Shown here piece after piece: positions 35,981 through 45,082 of a stretch of 64,000 nucleotides of DNA. The notes beneath the pieces were generated by a model, which had not been told where the DNA came from, did not search any database, and saw only the letters and a list, made by a program, of their open reading frames with translations. This DNA is from an uncultured Aquimarina sp. (lineage in GTDB: Bacteria; Bacteroidota; Bacteroidia; Flavobacteriales; Flavobacteriaceae): contig NZ_CANLMP010000006.1 of the NCBI RefSeq assembly GCF_947492405.1, forward strand, positions 186,001 to 250,000, read 5' to 3'. Made by a program: the position numbers and the translations under genes. The number at the start of each line of letters is the position of its first letter. Position 1 is the stretch's first letter.

Positions 35981-37089
35981 GTATTCGAAAAGATTTTTTC
36001 TTAAACAAGAAGTTACTTCGGTTTTTACTTTTATTTTATTTCATGGCTTATGTTATTGACTTTACAGGATCTATTTTGGTAAATTATTGGAGACCAACCC
36101 CTGTTGATCAAGACATTGGTAAAACAATAGTTACCTTTATTGTTTATTATATTTATAAATCACTTTTCTTAGGTGTAGCCATATATATAACACTGCCATT
36201 TATATATAAAAGAAAGTATTTTATACAATCCCTGATTTTACACACATTTGCTGCATTTTTATTATCTTTTTACTCATCTTTTATGGCGATGGTTTCTAGT
36301 AAACTGATTCACCAGACAGCATCACCTATAACCATCGAGTCGGTTTGGGTAAGAGGTTTAAGTGGACTTAGTTTTAACTTTTTTGTCTATTTTACCATGC
36401 TCGCCATTGTCTACGCATATTACTATCTTAAAAAACAGACCGATACCGAATTAAGAGAGCAGAATCTAAAATCCCAGTTACTGGATTCTAAAATAAATGC
36501 CTTACAGTCACAATTACAACCACATTTTCTGTTTAACACTTTGAATGATATTTCTGCTTTAATGGAAATTAATGTCGAAAAATCACAAAATGCTATTGCC
36601 GATTTAAGTGATTTATTACGAGATACGCTAAATCTCAAGGATGTAAAATTGCTTACGTTAAAACAAGAATTGTATTTATTGAAAAAATATATTCAAATAG
36701 AAAAAATACGGTTTGGAGATAAAATTGATTTTAAAATAAACATAAACGATGAACTGTTAGAACTTCAAGTTCCTCCTCTGGTTTTACAACCTATTATAGA
36801 AAATTCAATAAAACATGGATTTTCTTTAAAACACGATAATTTAAAAATTACCTTAAAAGCTTCAAAAGCTAAGAATTATTTAGTTATAGAAGTATCTAAC
36901 AATGGTAAGCCGATACCGAAATATGAAGATGTCACTTTTGGTACAGGAATTACCAATATTCTATCAAGGATTGACACTATTTATGAAGGAAATTATCATT
37001 TTAGCATGGATAATTTGGAAGAACTGCAAGATAATTCAGGGGTGCTAACTACTATAAAATTACCAATAGTAATATCTAATATCACCTAA
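35977..37089 (+). CDS. LytS-type sensor histidine kinase
   Basis: A 370-residue kinase: four membrane helices in the first 150 residues, a coiled-coil linker, then the His-kinase domain with His183 in LQPHFLFNTLNDISALMEI and the ATPase motif VLQPIIENSIKHGF and TGITNILSRID. It overlaps the regulator start by four bases and forms a pair with it. No sensory domain other than the membrane helices is visible. Confidence 0.92.
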   Translation: MSIRKDFFLNKKLLRFLLLFYFMAYVIDFTGSILVNYWRPTPVDQDIGKTIVTFIVYYIYKSLFLGVAIYITLPFIYKRKYFIQSLILHTFAAFLLSFYSSFMAMVSSKLIHQTASPITIESVWVRGLSGLSFNFFVYFTMLAIVYAYYYLKKQTDTELREQNLKSQLLDSKINALQSQLQPHFLFNTLNDISALMEINVEKSQNAIADLSDLLRDTLNLKDVKLLTLKQELYLLKKYIQIEKIRFGDKIDFKININDELLELQVPPLVLQPIIENSIKHGFSLKHDNLKITLKASKAKNYLVIEVSNNGKPIPKYEDVTFGTGITNILSRIDTIYEGNYHFSMDNLEELQDNSGVLTTIKLPIVISNIT

Positions 37090-37174
37090 TTGATTACGAA
37101 TCAGATTACTTAAGACCCCTATAGATAAAACAAATTTTTATCATTTATTTAATCAATATTATCAATAGCTTTTT

Positions 37175-37182
37175 TATTTTTG
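37175..37182 (+). promoter_or_regulatory. Probable -7 promoter box
   Basis: TATTTTTG fits TAnnTTTG. It ends 18 bases before ATG 37201 and overlaps the alternative TTG at 37180, which supports the ATG as the real start of oxyR. Confidence 0.5.
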
Positions 37183-37200
37183 TGTTGCAAAAAAATAACA

Positions 37201-38151
37201 ATGACTATAACACAATTAAGATATGTTCTTGCGGTAGCTGAACACCAAAATTTCACTAAAGCAGCAGAAAAAACTTTTGTTACGCAACCTACACTGAGTA
37301 TGCAAATTCAAAAGTTAGAGGAAGAGTTAGACATCCTAATTTTTGATCGAAGTAAAAAACCAATTGAACTTACTGAAGTAGGCAGAAAATTAGTACAACA
37401 GGCTAGAAATATTGTGAACGAAAGTGAGCGTATTCAGGATATTGTTGATCAACAAAAAGGGTTTATAGGAGGTGAGTTTAAACTGGGAGTGATACCAACG
37501 GTAATGCCTACGCTATTACCAATGTTCTTACATAATTTCATAAAGAAATATCCAAAAGTAAAACTCAAAATTGAAGAGCTTACTACAGAAGCTATTATGG
37601 AACGCTTACAGGATGGACATCTAGATGCTGCTATTGCTGCTACTCCATTACAAAATGAAAATATAAAAGAAAGGGTATTATATTATGAGCCTTTTGTAGG
37701 ATATATTCCTCCTAGTCACAGATTAAATCAAAAGAGTAAAATCGATGTTTCTGATCTGGATATAGATGACATGCTATTACTAGAAGACGGGCATTGTTTT
37801 AGAGATGGGATTGTTAACCTTTGTAAAACTCAAAAAAGCTATGATGATGATCATTTTCAGTTGGAAAGTGGAAGTTTCGAAACGTTAGTTAAGTTATCTA
37901 ATGAGGGACTTGGCATGACACTTTTACCCTATCTACATACATTAGACATTAATGATAAAGAGAAAAGAAACTTACATCATTTCAATGAACCATCTCCCGC
38001 TAGAGAAGTAAGCCTTATTTATCATAAAAGTGAATTAAAAATGCAAATAATAGAAGCGTTACACACTACAATTGCAGGGGTTGTAAAAGGCGCAATTACT
38101 TTTCAGAATGTACAAATTATAAGCCCTATATCTAAAATAAAAAGCGACTAA
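37201..38151 (+). CDS. oxyR: Hydrogen peroxide-sensing LysR-family regulator OxyR
   Basis: A 316-residue LysR-type regulator. The winged HTH (about 1-60, FTKAAEKTFVTQPTLSMQI) is followed by the substrate-like domain. Cys199 and Cys208 in EDGHCFRDGIVNLC take the exact spacing and numbering of the E. coli OxyR redox pair, so peroxide sensing by disulfide formation is well supported. I use ATG 37201, not the upstream in-frame TTG at 37180, because it gives the usual N-terminus and respects the -7 box. No catalase or Dps gene is adjacent. Confidence 0.92.
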   Translation: MTITQLRYVLAVAEHQNFTKAAEKTFVTQPTLSMQIQKLEEELDILIFDRSKKPIELTEVGRKLVQQARNIVNESERIQDIVDQQKGFIGGEFKLGVIPTVMPTLLPMFLHNFIKKYPKVKLKIEELTTEAIMERLQDGHLDAAIAATPLQNENIKERVLYYEPFVGYIPPSHRLNQKSKIDVSDLDIDDMLLLEDGHCFRDGIVNLCKTQKSYDDDHFQLESGSFETLVKLSNEGLGMTLLPYLHTLDINDKEKRNLHHFNEPSPAREVSLIYHKSELKMQIIEALHTTIAGVVKGAITFQNVQIISPISKIKSD

Positions 38152-38164
38152 AAAGTCGCTTTTA
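38139..38164 (+). terminator. Rho-independent terminator overlapping oxyR stop
   Basis: AAAAGCGACT (38140-38149) pairs with AGTCGCTTTT (38154-38163); the stop codon TAA lies at the loop edge. T run follows. Confidence 0.8.
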
Positions 38165-38167
38165 TAT

Positions 38168-38365
38168 TTATGATTTTAAATAGATTAAACAAGGTTCTAA
38201 CTCTGGTTTGTTTACTGTTAAAGATTGAATCCAAAGTTTTAATTCTTCAATCTCGTGTGGGAGTAATCTGTTTAGTGCTTTAATTACTTCCTTTGTAAAT
38301 AGATTTACATCAAAACTAACTTTTTTTAGTACAGTCTTAGTGTAATCAAACATTGCTCTCGCCAT
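38168..38365 (-). CDS. Small conserved protein of unknown function
   Basis: A 65-residue protein (MARAMFDYTKTVLKKVSFDV) with a helical, charged sequence that includes KALNRLLPHEIEELKLWIQS. I recall similar short proteins in Flavobacteriia but know no function. It lies head-on to oxyR across a shared terminator. No signal peptide or membrane segment. Confidence 0.65.
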   Translation of the reverse strand: MARAMFDYTKTVLKKVSFDVNLFTKEVIKALNRLLPHEIEELKLWIQSLTVNKPELEPCLIYLKS

Positions 38366-38496
38366 AAATTAATAGGGGTTTAAATGTTAGGTTTAATACA
38401 AGTAATTGTAGGATTATACTTACTATTTTAAAGTTGTTGAATCTAATATAGTCAAATAAAACCAAAAAACTGTCTTTTAACCCTTATTTAACTTTA

Positions 38497-39297
38497 TTAA
38501 AAACTATTATCGCCATCCAAAAGATCTCCTAAACCTCCTAAAATACTACCTTCTCCTCTACTTTTACCTCCTCCTCTAGGAGCCACAGCCAATACTCGAT
38601 TAGCCAATCTACTAAAAGGTAATGATTGTATGTATACTACTCCAGGTCCTGTTAGGTTTGCAAAAAACAAGCCTTCTCCCCCAAAAATAGTATTCTTAAT
38701 ACCTTTTACCATTTCTATATCATAATTAACTCCTTTAGAGAATCCAATAATACATCCTGTGTCTATTTTTAATGTTTCTCCTACTGCTAACTCTTTTCGT
38801 GCCGTGGTTCCTCCTGCATGTACAAATGCCATTCCGTCTCCTTCTAGCTTTTGCATGATAAATCCTTCTCCTCCAAACAAACCTCTTCCTAGTTTTCTAG
38901 AGAATTCGATACCAACAGATACTCCTTTAGCCGCACATAGAAATGCATCTTTCTGACAAACAAACTTTCCTCCATATTCTGTAAGATCGATAGGAATAAT
39001 TTTTCCTGGGTAAGGAGAAGCAAAACTAACTTTCTTTTTGCCTACAACTTCATTATAAAAGGCGGTCATAAATAAACTCTCACCCGTAAGCAATCGCTTT
39101 CCTGCTCCAAAAATCTTTCCCATAAATCCTTCATCTTTCTGAGAACCGTCTCCAAAAATAGTATCCATCTTAATACCATCTTCCATCATCATAAAACTTC
39201 CTGCCTCGGCGATTACTCCTTCTTGCGGATCCAGTTCTATTTCTACATATTGCATTTCCTCTCCATAAATGGTATAGTCTATTTCGTGTGCTGTCAT
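38497..39297 (-). CDS. TIGR00266 / AIM24-family protein
   Basis: A 266-residue protein of the AIM24-like family. Typical phrases are QYVEIELDPQEGVIAEAGSF, GEGFIMQKLEGDGMAFVHAG, FGGEGLFFANLTGPG and VYIQSLPFSRLANR. The fold is a beta-helix-like trefoil without catalytic residues. Function in bacteria is unknown. Monocistronic. Confidence 0.88.
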   Translation of the reverse strand: MTAHEIDYTIYGEEMQYVEIELDPQEGVIAEAGSFMMMEDGIKMDTIFGDGSQKDEGFMGKIFGAGKRLLTGESLFMTAFYNEVVGKKKVSFASPYPGKIIPIDLTEYGGKFVCQKDAFLCAAKGVSVGIEFSRKLGRGLFGGEGFIMQKLEGDGMAFVHAGGTTARKELAVGETLKIDTGCIIGFSKGVNYDIEMVKGIKNTIFGGEGLFFANLTGPGVVYIQSLPFSRLANRVLAVAPRGGGKSRGEGSILGGLGDLLDGDNSF

Positions 39298-39429
39298 GAT
39301 TTTCGCTATTTATTTTTACTGATTAATAAATGTTTTAATATATAAGTAATAAGTTTCCATAAAGTGTTACAAATTTATTTTTCGATACATCAGAACTTAT
39401 GGACACATACTACTAAAATTTAGAATTTA

Positions 39430-39885
39430 TTAACTTTTAAGTTTAATCGTCCATTCAAAGTTAAAAGTAGAAACCTCAATACCATCTTTATTAGTTCCTA
39501 TGGATTTCATCCAGACGGTTTGTCCCTCACCTGTTTCAATAGTTTTTTGGATGGCGTCTTTAATCAAATGTCCATCATTACATATAAATGTAATCCTACC
39601 TGTTGCCTTTTTGGTAAAGGAGGCATTATTATTGGCAACCAACATGGAAATTTTCTTTCCACTTTCATGGATTTGGCCCGACACCATAGCTCCTGTACTC
39701 ATCTCTGCAGCCATACCTTGTACTGCCCAAAACATAGAGTTAAAAGGATTCTGATTCATCCACCTGTGTTTCACACTTACGGTACAACTGGATTCATTAA
39801 CTTTTTTTACACGCACTCCACAAAGCCACGCAGAAGGTAACTTAAACATTGTGAAGGTGTTAATTTTTCTAGGAGTAATCTTCAT
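39430..39885 (-). CDS. DUF4442 domain protein (thioesterase-like hotdog fold)
   Basis: A 151-residue protein of the DUF4442 family, a hotdog-fold group related to thioesterases. Phrases WLCGVRVKKVNESSC, HRWMNQNPFNSMFWAVQGMA and AEMSTGAMVSGQ fit. The start at 39885 (MKITPRKINTFTMFKLPSAW) is chosen over the longer in-frame ATG at 39945, which adds 20 odd residues. No partner gene. Confidence 0.82.
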   Translation of the reverse strand: MKITPRKINTFTMFKLPSAWLCGVRVKKVNESSCTVSVKHRWMNQNPFNSMFWAVQGMAAEMSTGAMVSGQIHESGKKISMLVANNNASFTKKATGRITFICNDGHLIKDAIQKTIETGEGQTVWMKSIGTNKDGIEVSTFNFEWTIKLKS

Positions 39886-40039
39886 ATTATAGTATTTAAT
39901 TGTCCTAAAGTATTGAAAAAGTATGGACATACAAAATAACATCAAATCATAAATTTATGTTAAAATATGGTACTATGTTTTGCATAATACCTTTTTTTAG
40001 ACATATATTTGCATAAGAAACTATTATATACTTTTAAAA

Positions 40040-40492
40040 ATGTCCAATAACAACCACAAAAATATCGCAACGTTTATGCACTTAGGGGTATTTACCAAAT
40101 ACTTTATTCCATTTGGTAATTTTATAGTTCCCATATTATTATGGACTACCAATAAGGATAAATCAGATTTTATAGATAACCACGGTAAGGAAGCTATCAA
40201 CTTTCAGTTGAGTGTACTGCTTTATACGATAATTTTAGGAATGATATCGGTTCCTTTTTTTATATTCAACATCTTTGGAGATGCTTCTTTATTTGATGTT
40301 TTTAATCACAATGGACTAGATATTAATTTTTCTACTGATGGAGGATTTAGAACATTAATAGGAGCTTCATTTGTAGGTGTACTAGCACTAATAGGGTTCT
40401 TTTTAGAAATCATTTTTATCATCTCCGCGGCATTAAAAGGAAATAAAGGAGAACTATACAGATATCCGCTAACAATCCGATTTATAAAGTAA
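40040..40492 (+). CDS. DUF4870 domain membrane protein
   Basis: A 150-residue membrane protein with DUF4870 hallmarks: HLGVFTKYFIPFGNFIVPIL, DNHGKEAINFQLSVLLYTII, then a C-terminal helix and YRYPLTIRFIK. Three to four membrane helices. Function not known. It is followed by a small HExxH protein after six bases and may be co-transcribed with the genes to 44033. Confidence 0.85.
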   Translation: MSNNNHKNIATFMHLGVFTKYFIPFGNFIVPILLWTTNKDKSDFIDNHGKEAINFQLSVLLYTIILGMISVPFFIFNIFGDASLFDVFNHNGLDINFSTDGGFRTLIGASFVGVLALIGFFLEIIFIISAALKGNKGELYRYPLTIRFIK

Positions 40493-40498
40493 TTTAGA

Positions 40499-41032
40499 AT
40501 GAACTCATCAATCAACATAAAATATGTTCTAATTACTGCCATAGCAGTGGTATCCTCTTTCTTTTTTCATGAGTTTGCTCACTTCATCACTGGGAAACTT
40601 TTAGGATACGAAATGGGAATGACACTTAATTCTGCATTCTTATTAGAAGGAGAATACCAATCAGCTTGGCACCAACAATTAGTTAGTGCAGCTGGTCCCC
40701 TATTTACCATGCTTCAGGCTTTTGTGATATTTTATTTTATAAATAAAACGAATAATAAATATTGGTATCCTTTTTTATTTTTTGCATTTTACTCTAGAGT
40801 ATTAGCAATGATCATATCAATTTTTAACCCTAATGATGAAGCTCGTATTAGTGCTTGGCTTGGGCTTGGATATTGGATTTTACCATTATTAGTTGGCTTT
40901 ACATTACTAGTATTATTAATCAAAACATCAAAAGAACAGAGATACAACTTAAAATTTAACCTAATCAATTATCTTTTGTCTTCAGTTTTTATTGCTGGAG
41001 TTGTATTCTCTGATCAATATATATTTAAATAA
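40499..41032 (+). CDS. Small membrane protein with HExxH motif, M50-like
   Basis: A 177-residue protein with about five membrane helices. The first contains H24-E25-F26-A27-H28, the zinc motif of site-2 (M50) proteases, followed by GKLLGYEMG as in small Bacteroidota M50-like proteins. The later FNPNDEARISAWLGLGYW could supply the third metal ligand (Asp) as in M50 enzymes. It lacks PDZ and CBS domains. Whether it is an active intramembrane protease is unproven. It sits between DUF4870 and the PadR regulator. Confidence 0.65.
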   Translation: MNSSINIKYVLITAIAVVSSFFFHEFAHFITGKLLGYEMGMTLNSAFLLEGEYQSAWHQQLVSAAGPLFTMLQAFVIFYFINKTNNKYWYPFLFFAFYSRVLAMIISIFNPNDEARISAWLGLGYWILPLLVGFTLLVLLIKTSKEQRYNLKFNLINYLLSSVFIAGVVFSDQYIFK

Positions 41033-41092
41033 CATCATCAATCAATTAATCAATCAAAAAATGAACAGTTTAACTTTTTAAAAACCAGTTTT

Positions 41093-41434
41093 ATGAAGAT
41101 CGAAAACACAAAAGCGCAAATGCGCAAAGGTGTTCTGGAATATTGCATACTTTCAATTCTTAGGGATGACGACGCTTATGTAGCAGAGATTTTAGGGACC
41201 CTTAAAGACGCAAAGATGTTAGTTGTAGAAGGCACAATATATCCTTTATTAACAAGGCTTAAAAATGCCGGATTGCTTAGTTATCGCTGGGAAGAATCTA
41301 CATCAGGACCACCACGTAAATATTATGGACTTACGGAAACAGGGAAACTTTTTCTAAAAGAATTAAATACCACTTGGGACGAATTACAAAATGCGGTAAC
41401 TATAGTTACTAAACAAAAAAAGAAACAAAAATGA
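41093..41434 (+). CDS. PadR-family transcriptional regulator
   Basis: A 113-residue PadR winged-helix regulator: KAQMRKGVLEYCILSILRD, VEGTIYPLLTRLKNAGLLSY and GPPRKYYGLTETGKLFLKEL are characteristic. It probably represses its own operon. The start is coupled with the PspC protein gene by a four-base ATGA overlap at 41431-41434. A 22-base leader word upstream (41054-41073) recurs before the head-GIN gene. Confidence 0.9.
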   Translation: MKIENTKAQMRKGVLEYCILSILRDDDAYVAEILGTLKDAKMLVVEGTIYPLLTRLKNAGLLSYRWEESTSGPPRKYYGLTETGKLFLKELNTTWDELQNAVTIVTKQKKKQK

Positions 41435-43251
41435 ACAAAACAGTCAATATAAATTTAGCAGGCATATTTTTTCACATAGATGAAGACGCTTATTTAAAGC
41501 TGCAGCGCTATATTCAGGCGATAAAACGTTCATTTACCGACTCTCAAGGTAGAGATGAGATTATCGCTGATATTGAAGCACGAATAGCAGAGCTTTTCAG
41601 TGAAAAAATAAAAGACGAAAGACAAGTAATCGGCATAAAAGAAGTAGATGAAGTAATCGAAGTTATGGGGCAACCCGAAGATTATAGATTGGATGAAGAG
41701 ATTTTTGAAGACGAACCAAAATCTTCTTATCAGAGAACTCCAAAATCTAAACAGTTATTTAGAGATACTTCTAACTCTTATGTAGGAGGTGTAAGTTCTG
41801 GATTAAGCCATTATCTTGGTATAGATCCTATTTGGTTAAGAATAGCATGGATTCTTTTTACGGTATTTTCTAGTGGAGCTTTCATCCTTATCTATATCGC
41901 ATTCTGGATTTTTGTACCAGAAGCAAAAAGTACAGCAGACTATTTAGCAATGAAAGGAGAAGCTGTAAATATTAGTAATATCGAAAAAAAAATCAAGGAA
42001 GGATTTAATGATGTTGCGGATAAGGTAAAAGATGTAGATTATCAGAAATATAGTGATAAAGTAAAAAGTGGTTCTACCAGTTTTTTTGATGCACTCGGAG
42101 ATGTACTTTTAGTGATACTAAAAATATTTGTAAAATTCATAGGAGTACTATTAATCATTGTAGCAGGAATCACGTTAATAAGTTTATTTATTAGTTTATT
42201 TACCGTTGGAACTTTTGGACTAATTGAGACACCTTTTACAGAATACATTGATGTAATTAATCATCCAAATGTGCCTCTATGGTTGGTTTCATTACTCACA
42301 TTGTTTGCAGTAGGTATTCCATTTTTCTTTTTATTCATCTTAGGATTAAAGATTGTTATCAATAATCTAAAATCAATTGGTACACCAGCTAAATTAGCAT
42401 TATTGGCAGTTTGGATTCTATCAGTAATAGGATTAGCAATTGTAGGGATTCGTCAAGCTACTCAAGAAGCATATGATGCAGAAATAATTGAAGATTCCAG
42501 AAACTTATATCTTCAATCTACAGACACTTTAAACATAAAAATGGTTGGGAATAGTAGGTACGTAAGAAATTTATATCATAAAAATGATTTTAAAATAAAA
42601 AGAGATCAAAATGATAATAAAGTAATCGTAATTCAGGATATCGAAGTATTTATAAAAGAAAACAGAGAAGATTCTATTCCTAAAATTATGGTTAGAAAGA
42701 ATGCTGAAGGAAGTAGCTACGATGAAGCTAAAGAAAGAGCTGCAGCAATTCAGTACGACTATGATATAAAGGGTAATACGTTATTACTAAATGGATATGC
42801 AATTACCGATTACACAAACAAGTACAATGATCAAGAAGTGGAAATTATTATTTCTATCCCAGAAGGAATGACCATATTAGCTGATGATAATACATCTGGA
42901 TATAATAACTCTTGGAAATACAATGATTATCTAACCATAGATGGTAAAGAAGAGAAATATCTAAAATTGATTGATGGTAAGTTTACTTGTCAGGATTGTC
43001 CTAAGGATGAATGGCAATATAATGAATGGGAAGACAATGACAACAGCGATACTGACCGAGTTAAAATTAACATCAACTCTGATGATGAGGATGCAAATCT
43101 AAAAATTGATGAAGATGGAGTACAAATCAAAATCAACTCTGATGATGAAGATGCAAATCTTAAAATCGATGAAGATGGAGTACAAATCAAAAGTGAAGAA
43201 GTAGATATCAAAATAGACGAGAACGGAATAAAAATCAAAACCGATAATTAA
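41431..43251 (+). CDS. PspC-domain membrane protein with repeated acidic tail
   Basis: A 606-residue protein. An N-terminal cytosolic part (MNKTVNINLAGIFFHIDEDA) includes the helical HIEVIEVMGQP-type region, the PspC domain lies about 108-170 (SNSYVGGVSSGLSHYLGID), and four more membrane helices follow (about 220-345). The C-terminal part is soluble. Its end repeats two almost identical 20-residue blocks (INSDDEDANLKIDEDGVQIK) and then degenerates into KxxxDIKIDENGIKIK. Paired with PadR, it is a likely envelope-stress related unit, by analogy with PspC. Role not proven. Confidence 0.85.
   Translation: MNKTVNINLAGIFFHIDEDAYLKLQRYIQAIKRSFTDSQGRDEIIADIEARIAELFSEKIKDERQVIGIKEVDEVIEVMGQPEDYRLDEEIFEDEPKSSYQRTPKSKQLFRDTSNSYVGGVSSGLSHYLGIDPIWLRIAWILFTVFSSGAFILIYIAFWIFVPEAKSTADYLAMKGEAVNISNIEKKIKEGFNDVADKVKDVDYQKYSDKVKSGSTSFFDALGDVLLVILKIFVKFIGVLLIIVAGITLISLFISLFTVGTFGLIETPFTEYIDVINHPNVPLWLVSLLTLFAVGIPFFFLFILGLKIVINNLKSIGTPAKLALLAVWILSVIGLAIVGIRQATQEAYDAEIIEDSRNLYLQSTDTLNIKMVGNSRYVRNLYHKNDFKIKRDQNDNKVIVIQDIEVFIKENREDSIPKIMVRKNAEGSSYDEAKERAAAIQYDYDIKGNTLLLNGYAITDYTNKYNDQEVEIIISIPEGMTILADDNTSGYNNSWKYNDYLTIDGKEEKYLKLIDGKFTCQDCPKDEWQYNEWEDNDNSDTDRVKININSDDEDANLKIDEDGVQIKINSDDEDANLKIDEDGVQIKSEEVDIKIDENGIKIKTDN
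43072..43191 (+). repeat. Tandem 60-base repeat within PspC-protein gene
   Basis: Two copies of 60 bases (43072-43131 and 43132-43191) differ at only a few positions and encode the repeated INSDDEDANLKIDEDGVQIK block. High DNA identity suggests a recent duplication or slippage. Confidence 0.9.
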
Positions 43252-43313
43252 TCAATCTGTCCGCCTAAAGCGGATCAAAAAACGAACAGTTTAATAAATT
43301 AAATCACACTATT

Positions 43314-44033
43314 ATGACAACACTAACCAAAATTATAGCAACATTAATACTTACCGCTTTATGTTGCTCTTGCAACATCGCTTTTGATGGAATCAGAGGT
43401 GAAGGAGAAGTAATTAGAAAAGAAAAAACCATCAATGAAAACTTTGATACTATAAAATCTAGTAGAGGTTTAGATGTAGTACTAACTAATAAAAAAGATA
43501 GAAAAGTAATTATTGAAGCAAACGAAAATCTACATCAACACATAGAGGTGTATGTAGAAGGAGAAACCCTATACATTACTTCTGACAAGAATATTTATCG
43601 AGCTGATGAAAAGACAGTTTATGTTTCTTATGATAAATTAGGAAAAATATCAGCAACTAGTGGTGCTAGAGTTACGTCTCAGGGAGCAGTTGTTCAGAAA
43701 GATCTTGCAATTAGTGCTACCAGTGGCGCAGATGTAGAACTTAAAGTAAAAGCAGAAACACTTACTACATCAGTAACAAGTGGTGCAATGATGAATTTAT
43801 CAGGAAAAGTAAACAACCATAAAGCTAGTGCAACAAGTGGAGCTGATATAAGAGCAGATGAACTCTTAAGTCTTATTTCTGAAGCAAAAGCGACCAGTGG
43901 TGCGCATATAAAAATTCATGCTAAAGACCAGTTTACTGGAAAAGCAACCAGTGGCGCAGATGTAGTTTATTACGGTAATCCTGAAAGTGTATCGGAAAGC
44001 GATAATTCTGGAGGAAATGTACGTAGACATTAA
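43314..44033 (+). CDS. Head-GIN domain (DUF2807) lipoprotein with TSGA repeats
   Basis: A 239-residue lipoprotein (LTALCCSC, probably Cys18 or Cys20). The body carries six TSGA motifs at about 115, 136, 155, 174, 194 and 212, spaced 18-21 residues, with the pattern of a beta-solenoid like other DUF2807 proteins. No catalytic residues. It follows the PspC gene by 62 bases, a gap containing a small hairpin, and belongs to the PadR unit. Function unknown; surface or periplasmic. Confidence 0.85.
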   Translation: MTTLTKIIATLILTALCCSCNIAFDGIRGEGEVIRKEKTINENFDTIKSSRGLDVVLTNKKDRKVIIEANENLHQHIEVYVEGETLYITSDKNIYRADEKTVYVSYDKLGKISATSGARVTSQGAVVQKDLAISATSGADVELKVKAETLTTSVTSGAMMNLSGKVNNHKASATSGADIRADELLSLISEAKATSGAHIKIHAKDQFTGKATSGADVVYYGNPESVSESDNSGGNVRRH

Positions 44034-44088
44034 AAATTAATAACCTAACCAATCAATTCAACCAACCACCCCACCAACCAAAAAAATA

Positions 44089-44159
44089 GAATCACCTGAA
44101 AAGCACCCATTGTTTGTTGACAGACAAGTTATTTAGATATTATGCTTTTCGGGTGGTTC
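44089..44159 (+). terminator. Long-stem hairpin, probable terminator
   Basis: GAATCACCTGAAAAGCA (44089-44105) pairs with TGCTTTTCGGGTGGTTC (44143-44159) with two mismatches or G-U pairs, with a 37-base loop. It follows the head-GIN gene. The weak T tract makes it less certain. Confidence 0.5.
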
Positions 44160-44252
44160 TTATTATATCCTAACCATTCATCATACCACATTAGCATCAG
44201 TTAATCAATATTCATCAATATTTCTACTTAACGTGGTTCAAAAAACGAAAAA

Positions 44253-45038
44253 ATGACATCAAAATTTCAAACCCTAATTTTATTCCTATGCATTACAATA
44301 GCATCTGGATATACAAGTCAAGCTCAAAATCAAGGAGGTATAAAAAATCTAACTAACACTATTCTCGAATTAGATGGTGAATTCTGGAAATCCTATAATA
44401 GTTGTGATATTGATAAATTCAAAACATTTTTTGTGGAAGATTTTGAGTTTTATCACGATAAAGGAGGTCTGACAGAAGGACTAACGCATATGATGGAAAG
44501 TGTAAAGAACAACTTATGTAGTTCAGAAAATCCAAGAGTACGACGAGAAGTAGTAGAAAAAAGTGTTAATGTATTTCCTCTTAATAATTACGGAGCCATC
44601 ATTACTGGCGAACACCTCTTTTATGTTTCAGAAAAAGGCAAACAAGAACGGCTTACAGAAATTGCAAAATTCACTCACGTTTGGCAACATAAAGACAATC
44701 AATGGAAGATGACCAGAGTACTAAGTTATGATCATCAACCAGCGCCTCAAAATACGGACAAAAAAGAAATCTCTTTATCGAACAAAACCTTGAATAAATA
44801 TATAGGAACTTACCAAGCACCACAAACAGGTACAGTGATTGTAACTACAAAAAACAATCTATTGGAGATAAAAGCTGGTAAAATGGAAGCCACTGTTTAT
44901 CCTCAAAAAGAAAATTTATTTTTTCATAAGCAGAGTTCACTAACGTTTGAGTTTATAAAAGATAATAATGGAGTAATATCCAAAATGATTGTCCGAGAAA
45001 ATGGTCAGGTAGTAGAAGAGGCTAAAAAACTGAAATAA
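44253..45038 (+). CDS. Secreted NTF2-like (SnoaL/DUF4440) protein
   Basis: A 261-residue secreted protein: signal MTSKFQTLILFLCITIASGY, an NTF2-like domain (about 28-150, ILELDGEFWKSYNSCDIDKF, WKMTRVLSYDHQP) and a C-terminal beta domain (about 175-260, LNKYIGTYQAP) typical of this group. NTF2-like folds bind small ligands or act as enzymes; no catalytic residues were identified. It lies between two head-GIN genes. Confidence 0.8.
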   Translation: MTSKFQTLILFLCITIASGYTSQAQNQGGIKNLTNTILELDGEFWKSYNSCDIDKFKTFFVEDFEFYHDKGGLTEGLTHMMESVKNNLCSSENPRVRREVVEKSVNVFPLNNYGAIITGEHLFYVSEKGKQERLTEIAKFTHVWQHKDNQWKMTRVLSYDHQPAPQNTDKKEISLSNKTLNKYIGTYQAPQTGTVIVTTKNNLLEIKAGKMEATVYPQKENLFFHKQSSLTFEFIKDNNGVISKMIVRENGQVVEEAKKLK

Positions 45039-45082
45039 AATAGTTGTGGACCGTGTTTTACTTAACCGTTTTTACCAATAAT

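Noticed and set aside
42990..43238. Open frame on the minus strand inside the PspC gene
   Set aside because: Antisense shadow of the acidic repeat (Ser-rich artefact).
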